Assembly (NCBI GenBank): GCA_015223225.1
Contig: JADFCQ010000001.1
Location: 682,001-746,000, forward strand
Reading direction: 5' to 3'
DNA length: 64,000 nucleotides
From: Acetobacteraceae bacterium H6797
Lineage (GTDB): Bacteria > Pseudomonadota > Alphaproteobacteria > Acetobacterales > Acetobacteraceae
Shown here: positions 24,843 to 33,919 of the stretch, in pieces
Layout: each line of letters begins with the position of its first letter
Numbering within the stretch: the stretch's first letter is position 1
Translations under genes and position numbers: made by a program
The notes under the pieces: model-generated
Told to the model about the DNA's origin: nothing
The model's input: only the letters and a program-made list of their open reading frames with translations
Database searches by the model: none

Positions 24843-26228
24843 ATGTCAGCAAGCCACCATACACCACCCTCAGCCACCCCAGGCCTCATTCCCACCCTCG
24901 CCACCGTCGCCGCCCTGCTCCTGGGCTACGCGATGCTGCAGATGGGCAATACGCTCCAGGGCACGCTGCTGGCGGTACGCGGTGGCGAGGAAGGCTTCTC
25001 GGCCAGCACCATCGGCCTCGTCGGCTCCGGCTTCTTCGCCGGCCTCATGGTCGGCTCCCTCCGCGTCGGCCGCGTCATCCGCGCCGTCGGCCAGACGCGA
25101 GCCTTCGCGGCGCTGGCGGCCCTGGCCTCCGTCGTGCCGCTGCTCCACCTGATGGTGATGGACCCGGTCGCCTGGGTCCTCTCTCGCGCGCTGACGGGCT
25201 TCTGCTTCGCCGGCCTCTTCATCGCGGTGGAAAGCTGGCTCAACGGCGCCTCCTCCTCCTCGGTGCGCGGCCGCATCCTGGGCATCTACGGCATGACGGG
25301 CCTCATCGCCGGCGTCGGCGGCCAGCTCATGCTGCCCGTCGCCGATACCAGCGGCTTCGTGCTCTTCTGCGTCGTCTCGATGATCATCTCGCTCGCCCTG
25401 GTGCCCGTCACCCTCTCGCGCGCCCAGGCGCCGCAGATGGCGATGGAGGAATCGAGCCTCAACATCCGCCGCCTCTACCGCCAATCACCCTTCGGCGTGG
25501 TCGCGGCCTTCCTCTGCGGCGTCTGCACCGGCGCCTTCTTCTCCCTCGGCCCGCTTTTCGCGAAGGATGTCGGCCTCGGCGCCTCGGGCGTGGCGATCTT
25601 CATGGCCCTCGGCTCCCTCGGCGGCTTCGCCATGACCTGGCCCCTCGGCTGGCTCTCCGACCTGCTGGACCGCCGGCGCCTCGTCGTCTCGGTCACGCTG
25701 GTCGCCACCATCGTCATCATGGGCATGATGGCCTTCACCCCCACCCATGCGCCGCATTGGCTCTTCATGGTGCTGGTCTTCATCTTCGGCGGGCTGGTGG
25801 TGCCCACCTATTCGGTCGTGCTTGCCCATGTGAACGACCATGTCGCACCCGAGGAATTCGTCTCGGCCTCCGGCGGCCTCCTGCTGCTCCAGGGCGCGGG
25901 CGCCGCACTCGGCCCGCTGCTGGGCGGCTTCCTGATGGAAGGCATGGGCCCGCGCGGCCTGGGCTGGCTCATCATCGCCGCGCAATTCGGCATCGCCATC
26001 TGGGGCCTCTTCCGCATGCGCCAGCGCGCCGCCCCGCCGGTGAAGGAGGAGTTCCAGATCATGCCCGCCCTGCCCGTGGGCACCGAACTGGTCGCCGTCG
26101 CCCAGGAAGCGGCCATCGAGCGGCATGAGACGGAGGCCCAGGCCGAAGCGGAGGCCGAGGCCATCGACGCCTGGCAAAGCGAAGGCGGCGCCATCGCCGT
26201 GCTGGAACGCCCCAAGGCGGGGAACTAG
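24843..26228 (+). CDS. MFS transporter
   Basis: A 461-residue transporter with twelve predicted helices. The family loop motif after TM2 is GLMVGSLRVGRVIRAVGQTR. Sequence and topology resemble the YcaD/MdtH-like group (TM5 region SRALTGFCFAGLFIAVESWL with a conserved ESWLN). A roughly 70-residue Glu/Ala-rich cytoplasmic tail is unusual. Substrate unknown. It has a hairpin-rich leader and is followed 32 bases later by ynfA-like and DUF2585 genes. Confidence 0.92.
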   Translation: MSASHHTPPSATPGLIPTLATVAALLLGYAMLQMGNTLQGTLLAVRGGEEGFSASTIGLVGSGFFAGLMVGSLRVGRVIRAVGQTRAFAALAALASVVPLLHLMVMDPVAWVLSRALTGFCFAGLFIAVESWLNGASSSSVRGRILGIYGMTGLIAGVGGQLMLPVADTSGFVLFCVVSMIISLALVPVTLSRAQAPQMAMEESSLNIRRLYRQSPFGVVAAFLCGVCTGAFFSLGPLFAKDVGLGASGVAIFMALGSLGGFAMTWPLGWLSDLLDRRRLVVSVTLVATIVIMGMMAFTPTHAPHWLFMVLVFIFGGLVVPTYSVVLAHVNDHVAPEEFVSASGGLLLLQGAGAALGPLLGGFLMEGMGPRGLGWLIIAAQFGIAIWGLFRMRQRAAPPVKEEFQIMPALPVGTELVAVAQEAAIERHETEAQAEAEAEAIDAWQSEGGAIAVLERPKAGN

Positions 26229-26260
26229 CTCCTTCTCCGAGGCTGCGGTAAGCGAGGATC

Positions 26261-26587
26261 ATGCAGAGCCTGCCTCTCTTCGCCGCCGCGGCCCTCGCCG
26301 AGATCGGCGGCTGCTTCGCCGTCTGGGCCTGGTGGCGACAGGATGCCTCACCCTGGTGGCTCATCCCCGGCGCCGCCTGCCTCGCGCTCTTCGCCTGGCT
26401 GCTGAGCCTCAGCGAGGCCGAGGCCGCGGGCCGCGCCTATGCGGCCTATGGCGGCATCTACGTCATCGCCTCCATCCTCTGGCTCTGGCTCGTCGAATAC
26501 CGCCTGCCCGACCGGTGGGACGTGATCGGCGCCGCCCTCTGCCTCGCCGGCACCTGCGTCATCCTCTTCGGAGCCCGCCAAGCATGA
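26261..26587 (+). CDS. YnfA family (UPF0060) membrane protein
   Basis: A 108-residue protein with four membrane helices: [58 protein letters not shown] and [17 protein letters not shown]. It has the family hallmarks [19 protein letters not shown] and WLWxVE. The family is related to small multidrug-resistance proteins, but its substrate is not settled. Its stop overlaps the next gene by 4 bp (ATGA). Confidence 0.95.
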   Translation: MQSLPLFAAAALAEIGGCFAVWAWWRQDASPWWLIPGAACLALFAWLLSLSEAEAAGRAYAAYGGIYVIASILWLWLVEYRLPDRWDVIGAALCLAGTCVILFGARQA

Positions 26588-27141
26588 CGCTCTCGCGCCG
26601 CAACACCTTCCTCATCGGCCTGGCCCTGATCGTCGCGACGGCGCTGATCGAACTCGCCATGGGCCGCGAGCCCATCTGCAAATGCGGCGTGGTCCGCTTC
26701 TGGGGCGAGGCCAATAGCCCCGAGAACTCGCAGCAGATCGCCGATTGGTACACGCCGTCGCATATTGTCCACGGCCTGCTCTTCTACGCCGTCTCCGGCC
26801 TCATCCCCGGCCTGCATCTGCGCTGGCGGCTGCTCCTCGCGATCTTCGTCGAGGTGGCTTGGGAAATCACCGAGAACAGCAGCTGGATCATCGACCGCTA
26901 CCGCGAGGCGACCATCGCCCTCGACTATTACGGCGATAGCGTCCTGAATTCGGTGAGCGACGTGTTGGCCATGCTCCTCGGCTTCTGGCTCGCGAGCCGT
27001 CTGCCGGTCTGGGCCTCGGTGCTGACCGTCATCGGCCTCGAACTCCTCGCCCTGGCCGTGATCCGCGACAACCTGACGCTGAACGTGCTGATGCTGCTCC
27101 ACCCCCTCGACAGCATCAGGCAGTGGCAGTCTGGGGGCTGA
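26584..27141 (+). CDS. DUF2585 family (UPF0314) membrane protein
   Basis: A 185-residue protein starting at the ATG overlapping the YnfA stop. It begins [20 protein letters not shown] and carries the conserved [14 protein letters not shown] and [20 protein letters not shown], with [18 protein letters not shown] further on. These are characteristic of the DUF2585 family, restricted mostly to alphaproteobacteria. About five hydrophobic segments. Function unknown. Confidence 0.94.
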   Translation: MTLSRRNTFLIGLALIVATALIELAMGREPICKCGVVRFWGEANSPENSQQIADWYTPSHIVHGLLFYAVSGLIPGLHLRWRLLLAIFVEVAWEITENSSWIIDRYREATIALDYYGDSVLNSVSDVLAMLLGFWLASRLPVWASVLTVIGLELLALAVIRDNLTLNVLMLLHPLDSIRQWQSGG

Positions 27142-27154
27142 GGCGAAGGGCTGA

Positions 27155-27979
27155 CTACCCCCCCTTCACACCACCCGCCGTCAGCCCCGCCACGATCTGC
27201 TTCTGCGCAATCAGCGTCAGGATCAGCACCGGCGCCGTCACCAGCAGCGCCGCGGCCGAGAGCGGCCCCCAGGAGACCTGCTCAAACGTCAGCATGTTGT
27301 TCACCGCGACCGGCAGCGTCCGCGTCTCGCGCCCCGCCAGCACCATGGCAAAGATGAAGTTGTTCCAGGAGAAGATGAAGGCGAGGATCGTCGCCACCGT
27401 CATCCCCGGCTTCGCCAGCGGCATGGCCACATGCCAGAAGGCCTGCCAGATCGTCGCCCCATCCACCAGCGCCGCCTCTTCCAACTCGCCCGGCAGCCCC
27501 TCGAAAAAGCCCATCATGATCCAGACCACGATGGGCACCGTGATGACCAGATGCGTGATGACGATCGGCGTCAGCGTCCCCGTCAGCCCCAGCCACTGGA
27601 ACAGCAGGAAGAGCGGAATGAGGTAGGAAAGCCCCGGCGTGATGCGCGCGATGAGAATCACCACCGCCGCTTTCGTCGCCTTCATCTTCGCGATGCCATA
27701 GCCCGCCGGCACGCCCAGCAGCAGCGCCAGCCCCGTCGCCGAGAAGGAGACGATGATGCTGTTCAGCGCATAGTTGAAGAAGTCGTTCCGCTCGAACACC
27801 TGCCGGAAATTGTCCAGCGTCGGCTCCGTCGGGATGAAGACCGGCGGAAAGGCTGTGTTATCTAGCTCGTTCTTCAGCGAAAGCGACAGCATCCAGAGAA
27901 AGACGAGCAGCGCCGGCGAAACCAGCGCGATCACCGAGAGGCCGAAGCCGATATCGCCCAGCGTCTTCTTCACCCGCAT
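27155..27979 (-). CDS. Carbohydrate ABC transporter permease (MalG type)
   Basis: A 274-residue inner-membrane permease with six helices. It has the MalG-type EAA loop EEAALVDGATIWQAFWHVAMPLAKPG, which docks with the ATPase. Ends at SAAALLVTAPVLILTLIAQKQIVAGLTAGGVKG, the usual family terminus. It lies 3 bp after the partner permease. No ATP-binding gene follows it, so the importer must use an ATPase from elsewhere; the ugpC-type ATPase at 47854 is one candidate. Confidence 0.94.
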   Translation of the reverse strand: MRVKKTLGDIGFGLSVIALVSPALLVFLWMLSLSLKNELDNTAFPPVFIPTEPTLDNFRQVFERNDFFNYALNSIIVSFSATGLALLLGVPAGYGIAKMKATKAAVVILIARITPGLSYLIPLFLLFQWLGLTGTLTPIVITHLVITVPIVVWIMMGFFEGLPGELEEAALVDGATIWQAFWHVAMPLAKPGMTVATILAFIFSWNNFIFAMVLAGRETRTLPVAVNNMLTFEQVSWGPLSAAALLVTAPVLILTLIAQKQIVAGLTAGGVKGG

Positions 27980-27982
27980 GGC

Positions 27983-28897
27983 TCAGATCTCCTTCACGCG
28001 CGCCCGCGTCCAGAGCAGCAGCCCGGCCAGCGCGAGAATGATGATGAAGAACACGACGACCACGGCACTCGCATAGCCCATGTTGTAGTAAGCAAAGGCC
28101 TGCAGATAGAGGAAGATATTGATCGTCTCGCTCGCCGTCCCAGGGCCCCCCTGGGTGATGACGTAGATGGTGTCGAAGGCTTTCAGCGCGTCGATGGCCC
28201 GGATGATCAGCGCCACCACGAGAAACGGCGCCAGCAGCGGCAGCGTGATATGGCGGAACACCTGCCAGGCATTGGCCCCGTCGATCTTAGCCGCCTCATA
28301 AGGATCGACCGGCAGGCTCGCGAGCCCACCCAGCACGATCAGCATCACCAGCGGCGTCCAATGCCAGACTTCGACGATGACGAGCGTGGGGATCACCGTC
28401 GCCACGTCATAGATCCAGAGCGACGGCGGAATCCCCACCTGGGAGAGCAGCCAGTTCAGCACGCCCAACTGCGGATGGAACATCATCGTCCAGACCAGCG
28501 CGACAGCCACCGGCGTCGCCATCATGGGCAGGATGAAAATGGTTCGCGCTAGCCCCCGCATCGGGAATTTCCGATGGAAGGCCAGCGCCGCCAGCGTGCC
28601 GAGCACCATCGGCAGCACCACCGCGAGCAGGGTGAAATAGCCCGTGCGCAGCATCGAGGAGAGGAAGCGTTCGTCGCCGAACAGCTTCTGGTAATTCGCC
28701 ATCCCCACCCATTCGCGCCCGCCGCCGATCTTCCACTCATGCACCGACATGAAGAGCGTGAAGGCCCAGGGAAAGAGAATGGTCGCCAGCACCACGACCG
28801 CGCAGGGGATGATGAACCACCAATAATGGCGTGCGTAGTTGCGGGCCTTCTTCAGCCCGCTCGCCTTCTCCGAAGGCCCCAGCGCGGTCGCGGACAT
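27983..28897 (-). CDS. Sugar ABC transporter permease (MalF type)
   Basis: A 304-residue permease. It has a short cytoplasmic N-terminus, TM1 at WFIIPCAVVVLATILFPWAF, a periplasmic loop starting VHEWKIGGGREWVGMANYQK typical of MalF-like subunits, and the EAA loop YEAAKIDGANAWQVFRHITLPLL. Its start codon overlaps the binding-protein stop (TGATG). Partner of the MalG-type permease downstream. Confidence 0.94.
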   Translation of the reverse strand: MSATALGPSEKASGLKKARNYARHYWWFIIPCAVVVLATILFPWAFTLFMSVHEWKIGGGREWVGMANYQKLFGDERFLSSMLRTGYFTLLAVVLPMVLGTLAALAFHRKFPMRGLARTIFILPMMATPVAVALVWTMMFHPQLGVLNWLLSQVGIPPSLWIYDVATVIPTLVIVEVWHWTPLVMLIVLGGLASLPVDPYEAAKIDGANAWQVFRHITLPLLAPFLVVALIIRAIDALKAFDTIYVITQGGPGTASETINIFLYLQAFAYYNMGYASAVVVVFFIIILALAGLLLWTRARVKEI

Positions 28898-30237
28898 CAG
28901 TTGCCCTTCTCGGATTGTTCGAGCACCGGCTTGAAGGCTTCCGTCGCCTTCTTCAGCTCGGTCGCCACATCGGCGCCGCCGATCATGTTCACCAGCGCCG
29001 TGCCGTAGGTGTCGCGGAATTCCGTCACGGGCACGATCTCGGGCAGGCCCGCGCGGCCCACCTTGCCGCTGCCGATCAGCGTGTCGAAGAATTCCTTCGG
29101 GAAGCGGCTGCTGCCGATCGCCTCGTCATTGCGATAGGTCGAGGCCCGCGCCGGCGAGCCCGCGCCGGAGGTGAGATAGCGCAGCTGGTTCGTCCGCCCG
29201 CTCGCCCATTGCAGATAGAGCCAGGCGGGCCCCTTCTTGCGGCTCACCTCGGAAATGCCGAAGGCCGTCTGCGTCATCACGCAATTATCCGAGCCCGGCC
29301 CCCGCGGCACCACGGCATAGCCCACCTTGCCCGCGACACGGCTCTTCGTCTTATCCTCGAGCGGCGCCGCGAAGCCGCAGCCGTCGATCCAGAAGGCGCC
29401 GCGCCCCTGCATGAAGCTCGTCTGCGCCTCGTTCCAATTGAAGCCCGAGACACCCGGCGGCGCCGTCTCGCGCATCATCTTCTTGTACATCTCACCGGCC
29501 CAGATCGCGTCCGGCGTATCGGTGATGAGCTTGCGATTGGCGTCCAGCGTGTCCTTCTGCGCCGTGCCGAGCAGGAAGGAGGTCCAGATCAGCACATTGG
29601 CGTTGCGCAACCCACGGCCCACGAAGCCATAGACCTGCTTCGACGGGTCCGTCAGCCGCTTGGCGGCGTCGAACATCTCGTCATAGGTCTTGGGTAGCTC
29701 GACATTCTTCGCCGCCAGCAGCTCCTTGTTGTAGTAGAGGATGAAGTAGTCGACGAATTCGGGCAGCGTATCCATCCGCCCGTCATCCTGCGTCGAATAG
29801 GCGATGGTGCCCGGCGCGAAATCGTTGAAGTCGAAATCCGGCGCCGTCAGGCTCGCATCGGCGATCATCGGCTTGAGGTCCGCGCACCACTTCGCCCGCC
29901 CCACCTGCCGCTTGCTCACATGCAGGCTGATGCCCACCACGTCGAAGCTCGGCCGGCCCGAGGCGAATTCGATCGCGAATTTCTGCCGGTGCTGCTGCTC
30001 GGGAATGCTCTCGGAATTGACCTTGATGCCGGTCAGTTCCTCGAACTCCTTCTGGTTCTGCATGAGGATCTGGCTGCGCGGATTCGCCGTCAGCGTCACG
30101 TCGATGCTCTGGCCCTTGAAGCGCTTCCAGTCGAACTGAGACTGCGCATTGGCCTTCTCGACGAGGGCAGGCGCGGCCAGCAGGCCAGCGCCGGCCAGCA
30201 ACGCGCCCCGGCGCGTCAGCGGCAGCTTGAACGTCAT
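28897..30237 (-). CDS. Extracellular solute-binding protein, family 1 (carbohydrate importer)
   Basis: A 446-residue lipid-free binding protein from the ATG at 30237, which follows GAGGAAGAG; longer in-frame starts upstream lack a signal peptide. The signal TRRGALLAGAGLLAAPALVEKANA has a twin-arginine-like start. The mature part shows NQKEFEELTGIKVNSESIPE and DVVGISLHVSKRQVGRAKWC. It presumably captures a sugar or sugar-like compound. The divergent FAH-family gene, close to 2-keto-3-deoxy-sugar-acid dehydratases, suggests a pentose or its acid, but this is inference. Confidence 0.93.
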   Translation of the reverse strand: MTFKLPLTRRGALLAGAGLLAAPALVEKANAQSQFDWKRFKGQSIDVTLTANPRSQILMQNQKEFEELTGIKVNSESIPEQQHRQKFAIEFASGRPSFDVVGISLHVSKRQVGRAKWCADLKPMIADASLTAPDFDFNDFAPGTIAYSTQDDGRMDTLPEFVDYFILYYNKELLAAKNVELPKTYDEMFDAAKRLTDPSKQVYGFVGRGLRNANVLIWTSFLLGTAQKDTLDANRKLITDTPDAIWAGEMYKKMMRETAPPGVSGFNWNEAQTSFMQGRGAFWIDGCGFAAPLEDKTKSRVAGKVGYAVVPRGPGSDNCVMTQTAFGISEVSRKKGPAWLYLQWASGRTNQLRYLTSGAGSPARASTYRNDEAIGSSRFPKEFFDTLIGSGKVGRAGLPEIVPVTEFRDTYGTALVNMIGGADVATELKKATEAFKPVLEQSEKGN

Positions 30238-30396
30238 CTCTTCCTCCTCGGGGCTGCCGATTGCCGTCGCGATTGCTTCGCGTCCGTGGCACCCATTGGG
30301 TAACACTACACCCCGTTATCGGAGCAAAACGCAAGGCCGGTTGCATGCCCGCGTCAAGGGCTTACGCTCCCGAATAACGCAAGAAAGGAAACGTCC

Positions 30397-31566
30397 ATGC
30401 GACTTGATAAATCCGCCCTGCCCGAGGATTGGCAACTCGGCCATTTCGCCCTCCGGCTGATGGGTTCCGATGGTCCCATGGTGGTCGGCCTGGCCCTCGG
30501 CGCCGCCTATGACCTCACGCCCGCCTTCGCCACTTCCAGCGCCTGGCTCAACAGCCCCAACCCGCTCGGCGCCATCACCGCCCGCGGCAAGCCCATCCAG
30601 CTCGATCTCGAAGCCGCCCTCGCCAATAGCCACCACGCCACGCGAGACCCGTCCAAGCCCTATCTCCTGGCGCCCATCGACCTCCAGGCGGTCAAGGCCT
30701 GCGGCGTCACCTATGTCCGCTCCATGCTCGAGCGCGTGATCGAGGAGCGCTGCCGCGGCGATGCCAGCCGCGCCGAGGCCGAGCGCGCCGCCGTGCGCGA
30801 CATCATCGGCGATGATCTCGCCAATCTCGTCCCCGGCAGCGAGAAGGCCATGCAGGTCAAGGCCGCGCTCGTCGAGAAGGGCTGGTGGAGCCAGTATCTC
30901 GAAGTCGGCATCGGCCCGGACGCTGAAATCTTCACCAAGGCCCAGCCCCTCTCCTCCGTCGGCACCGGCGCGCTCATCGGCGTGCACCCGACCAGCCACT
31001 GGAACAACCCCGAGCCCGAGGCCGTCCTGGCCATCGCCGCCGATGGCCGCGTCACCGGCGCCATGCTCGGCAATGACGTGAACCTGCGCGACGTGGAGGG
31101 CCGCTCCGCCCTGCTGCTCGGCCGCGCGAAGGACAATAACGCCGCCTCCGCCCTCGGCCCCATGATCCGCCTCTTCGACGGCGGCTTCACCCTCGACGAT
31201 ATCCGCAAGGGCGAAATCCGCCTGACCATCCAGGGCAAGGACGGCTTCCTCCTCGACGAAACCGGCCGCATCGGCGCCATCTCGCGCGACCCGGCCGACC
31301 TCGCCCGCCAGCTGGTCAACCCGCATCACCAATACCCCGACGGCGCGGTGCTCTATCTCGGCACGCCCTTCTCCCCCACGAAGGATCGCGGCGCCCCCGG
31401 CCAGGGCTTCACCCACCATCCCGGCGACGTGGTCACCATCTCCAGCCCCCGCCTCGGCGCGCTCTCCAACGAGGTTGCTCCCACCGACGCCTGCCCCCCC
31501 TGGCAATTCGGGACCGGCGCCCTTATGGCGAACCTCGCCCGCCGTGGGCTGCTACCCGGAGGTTGA
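30397..31566 (+). CDS. Fumarylacetoacetate hydrolase (FAH) family protein
   Basis: A 389-residue FAH-family enzyme, GAAAGGA upstream of the ATG. The metal-binding core appears as CGVTYVRSMLERVIEERC, then EIFTKAQPLSSVGTGA, EPEAVLAIAADGRVTGAMLGNDVNLRDVEGR. Proteins of this length and pattern include 2-keto-3-deoxy-D-arabinonate dehydratases and related decarboxylases. Its position divergent from a carbohydrate importer supports a sugar-acid role, but no substrate can be proven. It overlaps the following hydrolase by 4 bp. Confidence 0.88.
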   Translation: MRLDKSALPEDWQLGHFALRLMGSDGPMVVGLALGAAYDLTPAFATSSAWLNSPNPLGAITARGKPIQLDLEAALANSHHATRDPSKPYLLAPIDLQAVKACGVTYVRSMLERVIEERCRGDASRAEAERAAVRDIIGDDLANLVPGSEKAMQVKAALVEKGWWSQYLEVGIGPDAEIFTKAQPLSSVGTGALIGVHPTSHWNNPEPEAVLAIAADGRVTGAMLGNDVNLRDVEGRSALLLGRAKDNNAASALGPMIRLFDGGFTLDDIRKGEIRLTIQGKDGFLLDETGRIGAISRDPADLARQLVNPHHQYPDGAVLYLGTPFSPTKDRGAPGQGFTHHPGDVVTISSPRLGALSNEVAPTDACPPWQFGTGALMANLARRGLLPGG

Positions 31567-32336
31567 CCTTGAGCATGTCGCAGGAAGAAACCGGCCGCCT
31601 GGCCAGGCCCGATGGCACCGAACTGGCCTGGGCCCGCATCCCCGCCAAACAGGGCATCCAGGCGCCCGGCATCGTCTTCCTCGGCGGCTTCCGCAGCGAC
31701 ATGGAAGGCAGCAAGGCCCTCTTCCTGCGCGACTGGTGCGCGGCGCAGGGCCTTGGCTTCCTCCGTTTCGACTATTCCGGCCACGGCCAGTCCGGCGGCC
31801 GCTTCGAGGAAGGCACGATCGGCCAATGGGCCGCCGATGCCGCCCTGGTCATCGAGGCGCTCACCACCGGCCCGCAGATCCTGGTCGGCTCCTCCATGGG
31901 CGGCTGGATCTCGCTCCTCCTCGCCCGCCGCAACCCCGAGCGCGTCGCGGCCCTCGTCGGCATCGCCGCCGCGCCGGATTTCACCGCCCTGCTCATGGGG
32001 CCGGCGCTGACCGAGGCGCAGCGGGCCGATATCGCCCGCGACGGCCTCACCCTCGTCCCCTCCCTCTATGGCGACCCCTATCCCATCACCGGCGCCCTGC
32101 TGGCCGATGGCGAGAAGCAGAGCGTGCTCGACGCGCCGCTTCCGCTTCCGCTCCCGGTCCGTTTGCTGCAAGGAATGGCGGACCCCGACGTTCCCTGGCA
32201 GCACGCCATCCGGATCGTCGAGGCCATCGAGGGCCCCGACGTGCAGCTACACCTCATCAAGGATGGCGACCACCGCCTCTCCCGCCCGGAAGACCTGGCC
32301 CTGCTGGGCCGGACGATCGCCGCCCTGCTGCCGTGA
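31563..32336 (+). CDS. Alpha/beta hydrolase
   Basis: A 257-residue serine hydrolase of the alpha/beta fold. Oxyanion loop at VFLGGFRSDMEGSKA, nucleophile motif GSSMGGWIS with Ser near residue 103, likely acid Asp in GMADPDVPWQHA and His in DGDHRLSRPED near the C-terminus. Resembles the palmitoyl-protein-thioesterase ABHD10-like hydrolases. Starts inside the FAH-family gene and its TGA overlaps the GTG of the CDF-like gene, so the three are co-transcribed. Substrate unknown. Confidence 0.9.
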   Translation: MTLSMSQEETGRLARPDGTELAWARIPAKQGIQAPGIVFLGGFRSDMEGSKALFLRDWCAAQGLGFLRFDYSGHGQSGGRFEEGTIGQWAADAALVIEALTTGPQILVGSSMGGWISLLLARRNPERVAALVGIAAAPDFTALLMGPALTEAQRADIARDGLTLVPSLYGDPYPITGALLADGEKQSVLDAPLPLPLPVRLLQGMADPDVPWQHAIRIVEAIEGPDVQLHLIKDGDHRLSRPEDLALLGRTIAALLP

Positions 32337-33232
32337 GCCGCCCCCTTCCCCCGGGAGCGGCCGAACGCGAAAAGGCCATGGTCACGGGCTTCGTCGCCGA
32401 TATCGGCATCTGGCTGCCCTATACGGCCATCGCCTTCTGGACCGGCTCGCTCACCATGCTGGCGGAGACCGTCCGGGCCGCGCTGATGATGGTCCTGGAG
32501 CTGGTCGTCCTCGCCCTGCTCCGCCGCATCCATCGCAATCGCATGGCCGAGTACGAATTCGGCACCGGCAAGGCCGAGCAATTCGCCAATCTCGCCATCG
32601 CCGCCGCCATGGCCGTCAGCGCCCTGCTGTTCATCGAGGGCGCCTGGAACAAGTTCCGCAGCCCGCCCGAGGCCGTCCCGGTCCTGGCGAGCCTCGGCAT
32701 GGCGCTGATGGGCTTCATCAACCTCCTGCTCAACGGCTGGGTGGCCTGGAAGGTCTGGCTCGCGGCGCGGGACGGCACCTCCGTCATCATGACCGGCCAG
32801 ATGCGCTCCCGCCTCTCCAAGCTGGCCTCCTCCGTCTTGGTCATGCTCGCCCTCTTCGTCAGCAGCATCGACAATGGCGGCACAGCCGGGCTCCTGGCCG
32901 ATGCGGCCGGCGGGCTCTTCGTCGCCATCGTCATGCTCTCCGTCGCCTGGTCCATGGGCCGCGAGGCCCTGCCCGACCTGCTCGACCGCTCCCTCTCCGA
33001 AGCCCGGCAGACGGCCATCAACCGCGCCCTGGCCGAGCATTTCCATGCCTATGAGGATCTGCTGGCCGTCCGCTCCCGCCAATCGGGCAAGGCCATCCAT
33101 ATAGAGGTGGAACTGGCCTTCGCGCCCGACCTGCCGCTCGCCGAGGTCGCCCGCCGCAGCACCGCCCTGCGCGAGACGGTCATCGAGCGCATTCCCGGCG
33201 CCCATGTACTGATCGTCCCCCACGCCGCCTGA
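32333..33232 (+). CDS. Cation-diffusion-facilitator-like membrane protein with altered metal sites
   Basis: A 299-residue protein from a GTG at 32333 that overlaps the hydrolase stop (GTGA); an ATG at 32378 is an alternative. It has six hydrophobic segments and CDF-like landmarks: GSLTMLAETVRAALMMV (TM2), EYEFGTGKAEQFANL (cytoplasmic loop) and a C-terminal alpha-beta domain ending GAHVLIVPHAA. The transport-site HxxxD pairs expected in TM2 and TM5 are not present: TM2 reads ETVRAALMM and TM5 reads LADAAGGLFVA. It may be a non-zinc transporter or inactive paralogue. Confidence 0.8.
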   Translation: MSRPLPPGAAEREKAMVTGFVADIGIWLPYTAIAFWTGSLTMLAETVRAALMMVLELVVLALLRRIHRNRMAEYEFGTGKAEQFANLAIAAAMAVSALLFIEGAWNKFRSPPEAVPVLASLGMALMGFINLLLNGWVAWKVWLAARDGTSVIMTGQMRSRLSKLASSVLVMLALFVSSIDNGGTAGLLADAAGGLFVAIVMLSVAWSMGREALPDLLDRSLSEARQTAINRALAEHFHAYEDLLAVRSRQSGKAIHIEVELAFAPDLPLAEVARRSTALRETVIERIPGAHVLIVPHAA

Positions 33233-33309
33233 CACCCGCCAGCCACCGCCATGCCCCCGGCGCAGGGCCGCCAAGCCGCGCTTTTCCTTGGCCTTCCGCC
33301 CCGAAATGA

Positions 33310-33339
33310 TTGACCCCCGGCCCGACTCTGTGCTTTACG
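33310..33339 (+). promoter_or_regulatory. Candidate sigma-70 promoter of the rpsF operon
   Basis: TTGACC (33310-33315) is followed after 17-18 bp by CTTTAC/TTTACG, in the spacer before rpsF. It is the only good -35-like hexamer in the gap and leaves a leader of about 100 nt that contains the hairpins described next. Confidence 0.5.
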
Positions 33340-33351
33340 CCGCGCTCCCCT

Positions 33352-33419
33352 GCCGGGCGCGCGAGGCATGCGCCCGGCTATGCCCGTTTGCGCGCGAGTC
33401 GGCATGGTGCCGGCAAACG
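33352..33419 (+). promoter_or_regulatory. Structured rpsF leader, candidate S6:S18 binding site
   Basis: Two structures precede rpsF. First, GCCGGGCGC (33352-33360) pairs with GCGCCCGGC (33370-33378). Second, CGTTTGC (33385-33391) pairs with GCAAACG (33413-33419), enclosing CGGCA-TGG-TGCCG (33400-33412) with an 8-nt bulge on the 5' side only. A bulged stem with a CCG on the opposite strand upstream of rpsF recalls the published S6:S18 autoregulatory mRNA motif. The match is from memory and by shape. Confidence 0.45.
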
Positions 33420-33448
33420 TTGGGCTGAGACATCCACAGGGAGCCCAT

Positions 33449-33913
33449 ATGCCCCTTTACGAGACCGTGCTCATCGCACGTAACGACCTGACGCAGGCGC
33501 AGGTCGAAGCCATCGCGGACCAGATCGCCGCCACCGTCGCCGAACAGGGCGGCGAGGTGAAGAAGCGCGAATACTGGGGCCTTCGCGGCCTGGCCTATCG
33601 CATCAAGAAGAACCGCAAGGGGCACTACATGCTCCTCGGGATCGACTGCAATGCGGTTGCCGAGCGCGAAGCCGACCGTCTCCTGGGCCTGAACGAAGAC
33701 GTTCTGCGCCACATGACGCTCCGCATCGACGCCATCGACGAGAACCCCTCCGCGATCCTCTCCCGCCGTGGCGAAGAGCGCGAGCGTGACCGCAGCTTCC
33801 GTGGCCCGCGTCCCGCCGGCCGCTTCAGCTCCGGCCGTGGCGCCCCGCGCGGCGACGACCGCGAGGAGTTCCGCGCCCGTTCGCATGACGACAACAACGG
33901 TGGCGAGGAGTAA
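33449..33913 (+). CDS. rpsF: 30S ribosomal protein S6
   Basis: A 154-residue S6. The ferredoxin-like core (MPLYETVLIARNDLTQAQVE, REYWGLRGLAYRIKKNRKGH, VLRHMTLRIDAI) spans residues 1-100. It is followed by a 50-residue Arg/Gly/Ser-rich tail ending NNGGEE, which is longer than in E. coli but common in alphaproteobacteria. The ATG at 33449 is chosen because the conserved MPLYE begins there. It binds 16S rRNA with S18. First gene of rpsF-rpsR-DUF2232-rplI. Confidence 0.97.
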   Translation: MPLYETVLIARNDLTQAQVEAIADQIAATVAEQGGEVKKREYWGLRGLAYRIKKNRKGHYMLLGIDCNAVAEREADRLLGLNEDVLRHMTLRIDAIDENPSAILSRRGEERERDRSFRGPRPAGRFSSGRGAPRGDDREEFRARSHDDNNGGEE

Positions 33914-33919
33914 TTCCTG

